Shown in pieces: positions 25,732 to 33,498 of a stretch of 64,000 nt of DNA. The DNA is from Kitasatospora sp. NBC_01250 (GTDB lineage: Bacteria; Actinomycetota; Actinomycetes; Streptomycetales; Streptomycetaceae), in contig NZ_CP108476.1 in NCBI RefSeq assembly GCF_036226465.1, positions 2,108,001 through 2,172,000 on the forward strand, given 5' to 3'. Both the position numbers and the translations under genes were made by a program. Numbering within the stretch: the stretch's first letter is position 1; every line of letters begins with the position of its first letter. The notes below the pieces were generated by a model, which searched no databases, had not been told where the DNA came from, and was given only the letters and a program-made list of their open reading frames with translations.

Positions 25732-27012
25732 TCAGACGCCCAGCAGGCGCCAGATCGCGGCGGCCCGGCGCGAGGTCTCGGTCCCGTCCGGCCCGTCGGC
25801 CGGGCGCAGCGCGGCGACGGCACCGGTCACCGCGGCGGGCGCGGCCAGCGGACGGGCCGCGGCCAGCTCGGCCGCCTCGGCGGCGGTCAGCCCGGCCTCG
25901 GTGAGCGCCTGGGCGGCCTCGCCGGCGGGCAGCGCATTGAACCAGCGCAGCGCGAGCGCGGCACGCCCAGCCTCGGTGAGCCGGCCGGTCAGCCGCAGCC
26001 GGGCCACCCCGCCGTCCGGGTAGACGTTCAGCCGCACGTGGGTGGCCGCGCGGCCGGCGTTCGGGCCGCCGGCCGGCAGGCGCAGCCGGTGCCGGGTGTC
26101 GGGTTCGAGGCGGGTCCGCGGCAGGATCTCGAACCAGCCGGCGGCGTCGCCCTCGGGGTCGCCGCCGCCGCTGGCGTCGTATCCCAGCAGGTCGGCCCAG
26201 CCGGGGGCGTTGGCCACGAAGTGGGTGGTGTCCACCTCGACGGCCAGCACCTCGCCGCCCCCGGCCAGGGCGATCCGCACCCAGTCGTTGGCCTTGTCGC
26301 GCCGACGCCGGGTCTCCCAGCCCTCGCCCATGACGGAGGCGCGGCCGGGAGCGTTCAGGTTGTGCGGGGAGGAGAAGTAGCGGTCCGAGGCGGCCTCGGC
26401 CACGCCGCCGTACTCCTGCGCGGCCAGGTCGAAGGTCAGCCCGTCCAGGTCGCGCGGGTCGGGCAGCACCTCACCGTGCACCCGCAGCCGGGCCACCCCG
26501 CCGTCCGGCCAGATGTTGAGCCGCACGTGGGTGTAGCGGGTGCGGTCCTCGACGGCGAACTCGTGCGCGGTGTCGCCGCGCAGCGCGGTGCGCGGTACCA
26601 GGTCGGTCCAGGCGGCCCCGGCCAGCTCCGCGGCCGAGGGGATGCCGGGTATCGAGGCGCCCTGCACCGAGGCGCTCTCGGGGTAGTTGCCGGTGAAGTG
26701 CGCGGTGTCCACGATCACGCCGTGGATCCGCCCCGCGACGCCCAGTCGGACGATCGTCCAGTCGTGGTCCTGGTCGGTGGGGTGCGGCTGCTCGGCGCTG
26801 GCACCGCGCCGGCGCTTGCTCTCCCAGCCGTCCATGATCTGGCCCTTGTGGCCGAAGGTGTGCGGCCGGAACTCGGCGGGCTCGGCCACCAGCAGGTTCT
26901 CCGCGTCCGCGAAGGTGTCCTCGTTGGTGGCCACCACGCCGGCGCCCAGCAGCCGGGAGGCGAGGTTGACCAGCTCGGTGAAGGGAGCGGCCGGGGTCTG
27001 ACTGGTACTCAT
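25732..27012 (-). CDS. alc: Allantoicase with extra C-terminal domain
   Basis: Hydrolyses allantoate to ureidoglycolate and urea. The two repeated beta-sandwich domains are evident: GHKGQIMDGWESKRRRG near 55 and the parallel MGEGWETRRRRDKANDW near 228, each followed by a DTAHF/DTTHF motif and an NxxPDGGVARLR motif. The canonical enzyme ends near residue 350. This one continues with about 70 residues that begin WFNALPAGEAAQAL and contain AARPL, resembling the N-terminal helices of OHCU decarboxylase but lacking the cysteines, the tryptophan and the catalytic half. ATG at 27012 follows GAGGAG. It lies 30 bases after allantoinase and is clearly in the same operon. Confidence 0.93.
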   Translation of the reverse strand: MSTSQTPAAPFTELVNLASRLLGAGVVATNEDTFADAENLLVAEPAEFRPHTFGHKGQIMDGWESKRRRGASAEQPHPTDQDHDWTIVRLGVAGRIHGVIVDTAHFTGNYPESASVQGASIPGIPSAAELAGAAWTDLVPRTALRGDTAHEFAVEDRTRYTHVRLNIWPDGGVARLRVHGEVLPDPRDLDGLTFDLAAQEYGGVAEAASDRYFSSPHNLNAPGRASVMGEGWETRRRRDKANDWVRIALAGGGEVLAVEVDTTHFVANAPGWADLLGYDASGGGDPEGDAAGWFEILPRTRLEPDTRHRLRLPAGGPNAGRAATHVRLNVYPDGGVARLRLTGRLTEAGRAALALRWFNALPAGEAAQALTEAGLTAAEAAELAAARPLAAPAAVTGAVAALRPADGPDGTETSRRAAAIWRLLGV

Positions 27013-27042
27013 ATCGTCTCGCTCCTCAGCGGTGGTGAAGGG

Positions 27043-28413
27043 TCAGTGATGACGGAGGATCTGCCGGCCGAACGGGGCCGCGTCCACGTCGACCACCCGT
27101 CCGCGCAGCCAGGTGGTGACGACCTGGCCGGTCAGCTTCTTGCCCGCGTAGGGCGTGACCGGGTTGCGGTGGTGCAGCTCGGCGGGGTCGACGGCGAACT
27201 CGGCGTCCGGGTCGAAGGCGACCAGGTCGGCGTCGTGCCCGACCGCGATCGCGCCCTTGACGCCGTCCAGCCGGACCAGCGAGGCCGGCCCGGCGGCCAT
27301 CCAGCGGACCACGTCGCCGAGCGTGTGGCCGCGGCGGCGGGCCTCGGTCCAGATCGCCGGCAGGCCGAGCTGGAGCGAGGCGATGCCGCCCCAGGCGAGC
27401 GCGAAGTCGCCACTGCCGCCGTCGTCCTGACGGAGCTTCAGATCTGCGGTGGACGGCGAGTGGTCGGAGACCACGCCGATGAACTCGCCGGCCGCCAGGG
27501 CCTCCCAGAGCCGGTCGCGGTTGGATTCGTCGCGGATCGGCGGGCAGCACTTGAAGGCGGTGTCGCCGTCCGGTATCTCCTCGGCTGCCAGCGTCAGGTA
27601 GTGCGGGCAGGTCTCGGCCGTGACCCGTACACCGGCCGCCCGGGCCTGGGCCAGCAGCGGCAGCACCGCCGCCGAGGAGACGTGCAGGATGTGCACCCGG
27701 GCGCCGGTGCGCTCGGCGGTCCGCAGCAGCCGGGCGACGGCGGCGGCCTCGGAGTCGTCGGGCCGCGAGGCGAGGTAGTCGCGGTAGTGCACGCCGGGGA
27801 CCTGCGGGGCGGCGGCGAGCACCGCCGGGTCCTCGGCGTGGATGATCGCCAGCGCCCCGAGCCTGGCCTGCTCGGTGAGCGCCGCCTGAAGCTCGGGCTG
27901 TTCGAGGTGCGGGAACTCGTCGACGCCGGACGGCGACAGGAAGCTCTTGAAGCCGAACACCCCGGCCCGGTGCAGCGCTTCGAGGTCCCCGGTGTTGCCG
28001 GGGACGGCACCGCCCCAGAATCCGAGGTCCACCCAGGCCTGCCCCTCGGCGATGCCCCGCTTGGCCGCCAGGCCCGCCACCGTGGTGGTCGGCGGTATGG
28101 AGTTGAGCGGCATGTCGATGACGGTGGTGACCCCGCCGGCCGCGGCGGCCCGGGTGGCGCTGGCGAAGCCCTCCCACTCGGTGCGGCCCGGCTCGTTGAC
28201 GTGCACGTGGGTGTCGACCAGGCCGGGCAGCAGCGCGAGGTCGCCGAGGTCGGTGAGCGCGGCACCGGATTCGGCGAGCGAGCCGTGGGCGGCGATCCGC
28301 TCGATCCGGCCCTCGCGCACCAGGACGTCGGCCGGGCGCTCGCCGTCGGGGAGCACCACACGCCGGGAGCGGATCACCTCAGTCGATGCGTGAGGGGTGC
28401 CGAACTGCTGCAT
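27043..28413 (-). CDS. allB: Allantoinase
   Basis: A cyclic amidohydrolase of 456 residues that opens allantoin to allantoate. Binuclear metal ligands are visible: HVHVNEP near 66-72, the carbamylated Lys in FGFKSFL near 157, His in AIIHAEDP near 195, His in HILHVSS near 252 and Asp in GVVSDHSPS near 325. The TEWEGF segment after the HxH motif is typical of allantoinase rather than dihydropyrimidinase. ATG at 28413 follows GGAGG. It is first in the allB-alc(-katA) operon. The promoter at 28457-28486 is overlapped by a TTCAAC-type box shared with other purine promoters in this window. Confidence 0.95.
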   Translation of the reverse strand: MQQFGTPHASTEVIRSRRVVLPDGERPADVLVREGRIERIAAHGSLAESGAALTDLGDLALLPGLVDTHVHVNEPGRTEWEGFASATRAAAAGGVTTVIDMPLNSIPPTTTVAGLAAKRGIAEGQAWVDLGFWGGAVPGNTGDLEALHRAGVFGFKSFLSPSGVDEFPHLEQPELQAALTEQARLGALAIIHAEDPAVLAAAPQVPGVHYRDYLASRPDDSEAAAVARLLRTAERTGARVHILHVSSAAVLPLLAQARAAGVRVTAETCPHYLTLAAEEIPDGDTAFKCCPPIRDESNRDRLWEALAAGEFIGVVSDHSPSTADLKLRQDDGGSGDFALAWGGIASLQLGLPAIWTEARRRGHTLGDVVRWMAAGPASLVRLDGVKGAIAVGHDADLVAFDPDAEFAVDPAELHHRNPVTPYAGKKLTGQVVTTWLRGRVVDVDAAPFGRQILRHH

Positions 28414-28456
28414 CAGGACCTCCGACTGGGCTTGCGCTGCTGTGGGGGTGGCTCGG

Positions 28457-28487
28457 AGCCTAGGCCCGCCTTCAACAAAACGTCAAT
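28457..28487 (-). promoter_or_regulatory. allB promoter with overlapping TTCAAC box
   Basis: Read on the minus strand: -35 TTGACG (28481-28486), 18-base spacer, -10 TAGGCT (28457-28462). The box TTCAACAAAACGTCAAT (plus strand, 28471-28487) covers the -35. Its left half matches the TTCAAC-N5-GTTGAA consensus of four other purine promoters exactly; its right half is degenerate. Confidence 0.6.
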
Positions 28488-28546
28488 GTAGGAAAATACG
28501 ATGAATGAATGCCGCAGGAGCGGTCCCGGTGGGCGCTCGGGCGGTC

Positions 28547-29686
28547 TCAGCGGAGCAGGTCCCGGGCCAGCCGCTCCCCCGCCACCTCGGCGAGTTCGGC
28601 GGCCTTGGTGAGGCTGTCCCCCGGCTGTTCGGCCAGGTCGGTCAGCGCGTACGCGGCCACGAACCCGGCCCGGCGCCACTGGCTCTCGGCCAGTTCGAGC
28701 CGGCCGGCCACCGCGGCCACCGGAACCCCCGCCCCGGTGGCCGCGGCGGCGACCCCAGCGGGGGCCTTGCCGTGGAGCGTCTGCGCATCCAGGCAGCCCT
28801 CGCCGGTCACGACCAGGCGTGCCCCACGCACGGCCTCGTCGAAGCCCAGCAGTTCGAGCAGCAGCTCGATGCCGGGCCGCATGGTGGCGCCGAGCAGCGC
28901 CAGGGCGGCGAAGCCGACCCCGCCCGCCGCCCCGGCGCCGGGAGCCTGCCGGAAGTCGGCGCCGATGGTCGCACCGACCACCTCGGCCCACCGGGTCAGG
29001 CCCGCCTCCAGCACCACCAGCTCCGCGCCGTCCGCGCCCTTCTGCGGTCCGTAGACGGCGGTGGCGCCGCGCGGGCCGAGCAGCGGATTGTCCACGTCGC
29101 AGGCGACCACGACCTCGACCCCGTTCAGGGTGTCCGCCAGCGAGCCGAGGTCGAGGCGGTGCAGCCGGCGCAGGGCCGCACCGCCCGGCGGCAGTTCGCC
29201 GCCCTCGGCGTCGTACAGGCCGATGCCGAGCGCCTGGACCATGCCTGCACCGCCGTCGGTGCAGGCACTGCCGCCCAGGCCCAGCACGACCCGCTTGACG
29301 CCCAGGCCCACGGCCCGGCCGATCAGCTGGCCGACCCCGAAGGAGCCGGCCGCCAGCGGGGCGGTGCGTCCGCCGGGGAGCCGGGCCAGGCCCGAGGCCT
29401 GGGCGAGCTCGACCACGGCGGTGCTGCCCTTGACGGCGATCGCGGCGTCCACCGGCAGGCCGGTGGGGCCGGCCACCTTGACCGGGATCCGGGTGAACCC
29501 GGCGGCCAGTGCGGCGGCCAGCGTGCCCTCGCCGCCGTCGGCCACCGGCAGTTCACGGACCTCGACGCCGGGCACCACCCGGCGGATGCCCGCGGCCAGC
29601 CGCGCGGCGACCTCGGCACCCTCCAGGGTGCCCTTGAACTTGTCGGGAGCTACGACCACGTGGCCCTGGGTGGGGGTGGCGGGCAT
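28547..29686 (-). CDS. glxK: Glycerate kinase
   Basis: A 379-residue kinase of the GlxK/GarK family (PF02595 type) that phosphorylates D-glycerate, the end product of the glyoxylate-to-glycerate route, so that carbon enters glycolysis. Motifs: APDKFKGTL near 13, VADGGEGTLAAAL near 48, GLGGSACTDGGAGM near 128 and GEGCLDAQT near 297. ATG at 29686 has GAGG eight bases upstream. A 311-bp gap separates it from glxR, and a perfect inverted repeat at 29725 overlaps its likely promoter, so it probably has its own control. No TTCAAC box is seen here. Confidence 0.93.
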   Translation of the reverse strand: MPATPTQGHVVVAPDKFKGTLEGAEVAARLAAGIRRVVPGVEVRELPVADGGEGTLAAALAAGFTRIPVKVAGPTGLPVDAAIAVKGSTAVVELAQASGLARLPGGRTAPLAAGSFGVGQLIGRAVGLGVKRVVLGLGGSACTDGGAGMVQALGIGLYDAEGGELPPGGAALRRLHRLDLGSLADTLNGVEVVVACDVDNPLLGPRGATAVYGPQKGADGAELVVLEAGLTRWAEVVGATIGADFRQAPGAGAAGGVGFAALALLGATMRPGIELLLELLGFDEAVRGARLVVTGEGCLDAQTLHGKAPAGVAAAATGAGVPVAAVAGRLELAESQWRRAGFVAAYALTDLAEQPGDSLTKAAELAEVAGERLARDLLR

Positions 29687-29724
29687 GGTGCTGGCCTCAC
29701 TTCCGAGTCGAGCTGAACTGACGG

Positions 29725-29747
29725 TCGATCACATGCTCCATGATCGA
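29725..29747. promoter_or_regulatory. Inverted repeat upstream of glycerate kinase
   Basis: TCGATCA-N9-TGATCGA, perfect 7-base arms, 39 bases upstream of the glxK start codon. Its position fits a repressor site or an operator near the transcription start. It does not resemble either shared motif of the purine promoters. Confidence 0.5.
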
Positions 29748-29834
29748 AGCAGGGTGCGACCCCCTCCCGCCGTTTCCCCCCGTCCCGCTTCCGACGTACG
29801 GGGGGCTCCCCTCGGCGGGAGGGGGCCGGGCGGC

Positions 29835-29859
29835 CGGGCGCACGACCGAAGTGCGCCCG
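29835..29859 (-). terminator. Hairpin, probable terminator of hyi-glxR
   Basis: CGGGCGCAC pairs with GTGCGCCCG (9 bp) around a 7-base GACCGAA loop, about 140 bases after the glxR stop on the minus strand. Confidence 0.5.
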
Positions 29860-29997
29860 CGCCGCCGGTTGGCACGACCAGCGGGGAGCGGATTCTCGCC
29901 CCAGCTCGCCCGCTGGTCGAAAGGGCCCTCCTGGTGACGCGGGCACGACCGGACAGGTACACGCCACCAGGAGGAGTCTGTGATGAGCGGGGTCTGC

Positions 29998-30891
29998 TTA
30001 CTTGACCTCGCGGCCCGCCAGGCGCTCCACGCCGCGCAGCAGCGCCGAGTGGTCGAGCGAGCCGTCGCCGTTGGCGCGGGCCGAGGCGACCAGCTGGGCG
30101 ACGAGCGAGCCCACCGGCAGCGGCGCCTCGACGGCGCGCGCGGCGGCGGTGACGATGCCCATGTCCTTGTGGTGCAGGTCGATCCGGAAGCCCGGGGCGA
30201 ACTGCCGCTCGGTCATGTTGGCCTTCTTGCGGCTCAGCACCGTGGAGCCGGCCAGGCCGCCCGCGAGCACGTCCAGCGCGGCCGGCAGGTCCACGCCCGC
30301 GTTCTCCAGGAAGACCACGGCCTCGGCCACCACCTGGATGTTCACCGCCACGATCAGCTGGTTGGCGGCCTTGACCGTCTGGCCGGCACCGCTGGGGCCG
30401 ACGTGGATCACGGTGGTGCCGAGCACGTCGAAGAGCGGCTTGGCCTCGGCGAAGTCCTCGGCAGCGCCACCGACCATGATCGAGAGCACCGCCTCGACCG
30501 CGCCCGCCTCGCCGCCGGAGACCGGGGCGTCCAGGGTGCGGATGCCCTTCTCCTTGGCGGCGGCCTCGACCTTGATCGAGGCCTGCGGGGTGATCGAGGA
30601 CATGTCGATCACCAGCGAGCCGGGCCTGGCGTGCTCCAGCACGCCGCCCTCGCCGAGGACGACCTGCTCGACCTGCGGGTCGGCGGGGACCATGGTGATG
30701 ACCACCTCGGCGTCCTTGACCGCGTCCGCGATGCTGCTCGCACCGTGGCCGCCGGCCGCCACCAGGGCGTCGATCTGCGGCTGCGTGAGGTTGAAGCCGG
30801 TCACGTGGTGCCCGGCCTTGACCAGGTTGGCGGCCATCGGGCTGCCCATGATGCCGAGGCCGATGAAGGCGATCTTGCGGGAGGCGCTCAT
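29998..30891 (-). CDS. glxR: 2-hydroxy-3-oxopropionate (tartronate semialdehyde) reductase
   Basis: A 297-residue beta-hydroxyacid dehydrogenase that reduces tartronate semialdehyde to D-glycerate with NAD(P)H. The nucleotide loop GLGIMGSPMAANL lies near residue 12, the substrate motif DAPVSGGEAGA near 120 and the catalytic Lys in AGQTVKAANQLIV near 172. The length is typical. ATG at 30891 has AAAGGA eight bases before it. It lies 69 bases after hydroxypyruvate isomerase and is probably co-transcribed with it. 3-hydroxyisobutyrate dehydrogenase is a close relative, but the gene neighbourhood settles the call. Confidence 0.93.
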   Translation of the reverse strand: MSASRKIAFIGLGIMGSPMAANLVKAGHHVTGFNLTQPQIDALVAAGGHGASSIADAVKDAEVVITMVPADPQVEQVVLGEGGVLEHARPGSLVIDMSSITPQASIKVEAAAKEKGIRTLDAPVSGGEAGAVEAVLSIMVGGAAEDFAEAKPLFDVLGTTVIHVGPSGAGQTVKAANQLIVAVNIQVVAEAVVFLENAGVDLPAALDVLAGGLAGSTVLSRKKANMTERQFAPGFRIDLHHKDMGIVTAAARAVEAPLPVGSLVAQLVASARANGDGSLDHSALLRGVERLAGREVK

Positions 30892-30960
30892 CGCGTTGAA
30901 TCCTTTTGTACGAGGGGAGATTGAATCAGGGAGGGCGGGTGCGGGTGGGCCGGCGGCAGG

Positions 30961-31803
30961 TCAGCCGGCGCGCAGCTCGCGCGGCAGCCAGGCGAAGCTG
31001 TCGGCACTGACGCCCGTGGACGGCTTGTACTCCAGGCCGATCCGGCCGCGGTAGCCGGCCGCGGTGAGGCGGCCCAGCAGGTCCTCGAAGTCCAGCCCGC
31101 CGGTGCCGGGCTCGTTGCGGCCCGGGTTGTCGGCGATCTGCACGTGGCCGATCCGGTCGGCGTGGTCGGCGACGACCGCGGCCAGGTCCTCGCCGTTGAC
31201 GGCCAGGTGGTAGAAGTCGCAGAGGAACTTGGCGTTGCCGAGCCCGGTGGCCTCGTTGACCCGGTCGACCACCTCGACCGCGGCCTTGGCGGTGTGCAGC
31301 GGGTAGTCCGGTGCGTCCACCCTGTTGAGCGCCTCGATCAGCAGGATCGCGCCGATCGAGTGGGCGGCCCGGGCGGCGAGGGCGAGGTTCTCCAGCGCGA
31401 GCGCGTCCTGCTCGGCCGCCGGGACGCCGGCGACCCGGTTGCCGTAGAGCGCGTTGAGCGCACCGGCGCCCAGCGACCGGGCGAGCGCGGTGGCCACCGG
31501 GATGTTCGACCGGAACCGGTCGCGCTCGGCGGGCAGCGAGACGGTGCCCTTGGCGCCGACCGTGAGGTCGTCCAGGAAGTTCAGGCCGGTCAGCCGGACC
31601 CCGGCGTCGTCGAAGGCCTTGCGCAGCGCGTCCAGTTCGCCTTCGGACGGCGCGGCCTCGGTGCCGAACGGCCACCACAGCTCGGCCGCGGTGAAGCCGG
31701 CGGCAGCCGCGGCGGCGGGGCGCTCCAGCAACGGGAGCTCGCTGAACAGGATCGACAGGTTGACCGTGTAGCTGTGCTCGGAAGCGGCTGTCACGTCCCT
31801 CAC
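30961..31803 (-). CDS. hyi: Hydroxypyruvate isomerase
   Basis: A 280-residue TIM-barrel protein of the AP-endonuclease-2/xylose-isomerase-like fold. It interconverts hydroxypyruvate and tartronate semialdehyde. Visible metal-site motifs are LLIEALNRVDAPDYPLH near 142, CDFYHLAVNGED near 188, GHVQIADNPGRNEPG near 214 and a C-terminal GLEYKPS. GTG at 31803 is used; a second GTG at 31794 is possible because AGGTGAGG lies between them. It is first in the hyi-glxR operon, and its upstream region carries both shared motifs of the purine regulon. Confidence 0.9.
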   Translation of the reverse strand: MRDVTAASEHSYTVNLSILFSELPLLERPAAAAAAGFTAAELWWPFGTEAAPSEGELDALRKAFDDAGVRLTGLNFLDDLTVGAKGTVSLPAERDRFRSNIPVATALARSLGAGALNALYGNRVAGVPAAEQDALALENLALAARAAHSIGAILLIEALNRVDAPDYPLHTAKAAVEVVDRVNEATGLGNAKFLCDFYHLAVNGEDLAAVVADHADRIGHVQIADNPGRNEPGTGGLDFEDLLGRLTAAGYRGRIGLEYKPSTGVSADSFAWLPRELRAG

Positions 31804-31855
31804 CTTTCACTTCTTCTCCCCCGGCGGTCGGCCGGCGGGGCCTTCACCTCACGAT

Positions 31856-31891
31856 TTCCATCATGCGGAAGAAGGATTCTGCTTGGTGGAA
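31856..31891. promoter_or_regulatory. Tandem 15-bp boxes, 21 bp apart, upstream of hyi
   Basis: TTCCATCATGCGGAA at 31856-31870 (reverse complement TTCCGCATGATGGAA) and TTCTGCTTGGTGGAA at 31877-31891. Starts are exactly 21 bases apart, two helical turns. They lie between the -35 and the hyi start codon, so they would cover the transcription start. The same pair with the same spacing is found upstream of gcl and between aceB and allR, which makes an AllR operator the leading reading. Confidence 0.75.
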
Positions 31892-31915
31892 GCTTGCCAT
31901 GAGCACCCGAGGGAG

Positions 31916-31944
31916 TGTCAAGACTCCTGCAACAGTTTGTTGAA
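31916..31944 (-). promoter_or_regulatory. hyi -35 element and TTCAAC box
   Basis: Minus-strand TTGACA (31916-31921) is a consensus -35; the -10 is weak (CAAGCT with a 19-base spacer). Six bases upstream of the -35 lies the box TTCAACAAACTGTTGCA (minus strand, 31928-31944). It matches the box upstream of OHCU decarboxylase at 15 of its 17 positions. Confidence 0.65.
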
Positions 31945-32019
31945 CCCGCTGGCCGCCGCCGCACCATCGACCCCCGCCGCGACCCCCCTGCGCGACGCGC
32001 CGCTCGCTAGAGTGAGCTG

Positions 32020-32301
32020 GTGCGATTGATGGTGGAGTTCACGACAGAACCGTTCGAATTGGTCACCTTCCCCGACCACGCCGCGGCGGCCCGCCGGGCG
32101 GTCGACGAGGCCGGCCTGGCCGTCTCGGTCGGCCCCTTCGGGACCAGCGCCGAGGGCGAGGCCGAGCAGGTGCTCGCCGCGGTCGCCCGACTGCTGCACG
32201 ACACCCTGGACGCCGGTGCGAACCGGATCTCCGTCCAGGTCAGCGTGCTGCCCGAGACCAAGACCGAGCCCGAGGCGCCCGAAGGAGTGGATACGCAGTG
32301 A
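32020..32301 (+). CDS. Thiamine-binding/MTH1187-YkoF-like small protein
   Basis: A 93-residue protein. The order EFTTEPFE near the start, VGPFGTSAEGEAEQVLAAV in the middle and DAGANRISVQVSVL toward the end fits the MTH1187/YkoF-like ferredoxin-fold family, whose members bind thiamine-type or other small ligands. It overlaps the next gene by four bases (GTGA). Sitting in the purine cluster between hyi and OHCU decarboxylase and coupled to an HTH protein, it may be the ligand-sensing half of a two-piece regulator. That role is inference. Confidence 0.7.
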   Translation: MRLMVEFTTEPFELVTFPDHAAAARRAVDEAGLAVSVGPFGTSAEGEAEQVLAAVARLLHDTLDAGANRISVQVSVLPETKTEPEAPEGVDTQ

Positions 32302-32681
32302 GCGACGCCCTGGAACACCCGCTCGCCCGAGCGATAAAGCCACTGCTGGACGCGGTGGGCGCCACCCCGCTCGCCGTCGCGCAGGCGAAGCAGGACGACG
32401 TGGTCCTGGAGTGGGACGGCCACCCGGCCCTCGCCGTGCGGCTGCCCCACCTGAGCAGCGCGCTCGACCGCCTGCTGGCCGAGATGACCCGCCAGTTCGA
32501 CGGCCGTCCGCTCAGCGAGCTGGACCGGCTGGAGAAGCAGCGGGTCGTCGCCCTGCTGGAGGAGCGCGGCGCCTTCACCGTGCGGCACGGGGTGGAGACG
32601 GTCGCCTCCGCCCTGGGCGTCAGCCGGTTCACGGTGTACAACTACCTGAACCGCCAGGTCGAGGGACCGAAGTCCGGCTGA
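32298..32681 (+). CDS. YheO-type helix-turn-helix protein (HTH_22)
   Basis: A 127-residue putative DNA-binding protein. The C-terminal half (about 75-122) reads LDRLEKQRVVALLEERGAF..., then VETVASALGVSRFTVYNYLNR, the helix-turn-helix found at the C-terminus of YheO/DauR regulators. The usual N-terminal PAS-like YheO domain is missing; about 70 residues of different sequence replace it. GTG at 32298 overlaps the preceding gene by GTGA, so the two are translationally coupled. Small proteins of this kind accompany streptomycete purine genes. The target is unknown, and the OHCU-HIU hydrolase-uricase operon 190 bases downstream is the nearest candidate. Confidence 0.75.
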   Translation: MSDALEHPLARAIKPLLDAVGATPLAVAQAKQDDVVLEWDGHPALAVRLPHLSSALDRLLAEMTRQFDGRPLSELDRLEKQRVVALLEERGAFTVRHGVETVASALGVSRFTVYNYLNRQVEGPKSG

Positions 32682-32796
32682 GACCGGGACTGCCCGGTCG
32701 GGCCAGTCTCATCGACGGGCAAGCCGGGCACACTTGGTGGATCGCACACGAAAGCGGTCCCGGACCGCGGGCGGTTCGAAACGTAACCACCAAGGC

Positions 32797-32837
32797 TTCA
32801 ACAAACTGTTGACGCCCCGGGGTGGTGGATCTAGTTT
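32797..32837 (+). promoter_or_regulatory. OHCU decarboxylase promoter with overlapping TTCAAC box
   Basis: -35 TTGACG (32809-32814), 17-base spacer, -10 TAGTTT (32832-32837). The box TTCAACAAACTGTTGAC (32797-32813) overlaps the -35, so a protein bound there would block RNA polymerase. The start codon is 35 bases after the -10. Confidence 0.7.
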
Positions 32838-32871
32838 TTGCGGGTGGCACCACTCTTCAGGAGGTCCACCC

Positions 32872-33402
32872 GTGACCAACCACCCCCATGCGACCGCTGA
32901 CGCGGCCGATGCCCTCGCGGCGCTGGCCAAGACCCCGGACGCCGAGCTGGAGCGGACGCTGCTCGAGGTCTGCTCCAGCCCCCGCTGGGCCGCCGCCGTC
33001 GCCGGCAGCCGCCCCTGGCCCGACCGCTCGGCCCTGCTGGCCGCCAACGAGGCGGCGATGCGGGAGCTGTCGGTCGCCGATCTGAACGACGCCATGGCCG
33101 GCCACGCCCGGATCGGCAAGCCCAAGGCGGGCGACGCCACCTCCGAGCGCGAGCAGGCCGGCATCCAGGGAGTGGACCAAGCACTCCTTGCCGAACTGGA
33201 CGAGGCCAATGCCGCCTACGAGGCGAAGTTCGGCCACGTGTTCCTGATCTGCGCCACCGGGCGCACCGCGGCCACCATGCTCGCCGCACTGCGCGAGCGC
33301 CACCCCAACTCCGCGGCCGCCGAGGCCGGGATCGTCCGGGACGAGCTGCGCAGGATCAACGACATCCGGCTCAACCGACTGCTGGATGAGCCGCTCAACT
33401 GA
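32872..33402 (+). CDS. OHCU decarboxylase
   Basis: A 176-residue enzyme that decarboxylates 2-oxo-4-hydroxy-4-carboxy-5-ureidoimidazoline to S-allantoin, the third step after urate. Catalytic and binding motifs are present: His in AGHARIGKPK near 77, Glu in SEREQAGIQG near 92, NAAYEAKFGHVFLICATGR near 115 and a C-terminal R-rich helix. The N-terminal CSSPRWAAAVAGSRPW is the family hallmark. GTG at 32872 has a perfect AGGAGG seven bases upstream; the 5' extension to 32734 would run through the promoter. It starts the operon with HIU hydrolase and uricase. Confidence 0.93.
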   Translation: MTNHPHATADAADALAALAKTPDAELERTLLEVCSSPRWAAAVAGSRPWPDRSALLAANEAAMRELSVADLNDAMAGHARIGKPKAGDATSEREQAGIQGVDQALLAELDEANAAYEAKFGHVFLICATGRTAATMLAALRERHPNSAAAEAGIVRDELRRINDIRLNRLLDEPLN

Positions 33403-33456
33403 CGTCACGTCGGACAATGATGACCGGTCGACCCCTGTCGCCCACAAGCAGAGATC

Positions 33457-33469
33457 TGACGGTCCGTCA
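33457..33469. promoter_or_regulatory. Small palindrome before HIU hydrolase gene
   Basis: TGACGG-T-CCGTCA in the 96-base gap between OHCU decarboxylase and HIU hydrolase. It may be an operator or an mRNA hairpin; six base pairs with a one-base centre favour a protein site. Low certainty. Confidence 0.35.
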
Positions 33470-33498
33470 CATCCATTACCAGTAAGGTCACTTCCGCC

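Larger units (their letters stand above)
29687..29997. other. 311-bp gap between glxR and glxK
   Basis: No gene is seen. From the glxK side it holds a 23-base inverted repeat (29725-29747), a long-loop inverted repeat (13-bp arms at 29760-29772 and 29813-29825), a compact hairpin (29835-29859) and a further 10-bp inverted pair (29927-29936 with 29965-29974) close to the glxR stop. Some of these probably terminate the hyi-glxR transcript. Confidence 0.6.

Noticed and set aside
24262-28491. A 1409-codon open frame antisense to katA, alc and allB
   Set aside because: Long antisense frames are a known by-product of high GC at third codon positions; the composition (Gly/Arg/Val-rich) and lack of motifs show it is not a gene.
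28490-28505. TTCC-type tandem boxes upstream of allB
   Set aside because: GGAAAATACGATGAA has the half-sites in the wrong order, and no pair at 21-bp spacing is present.
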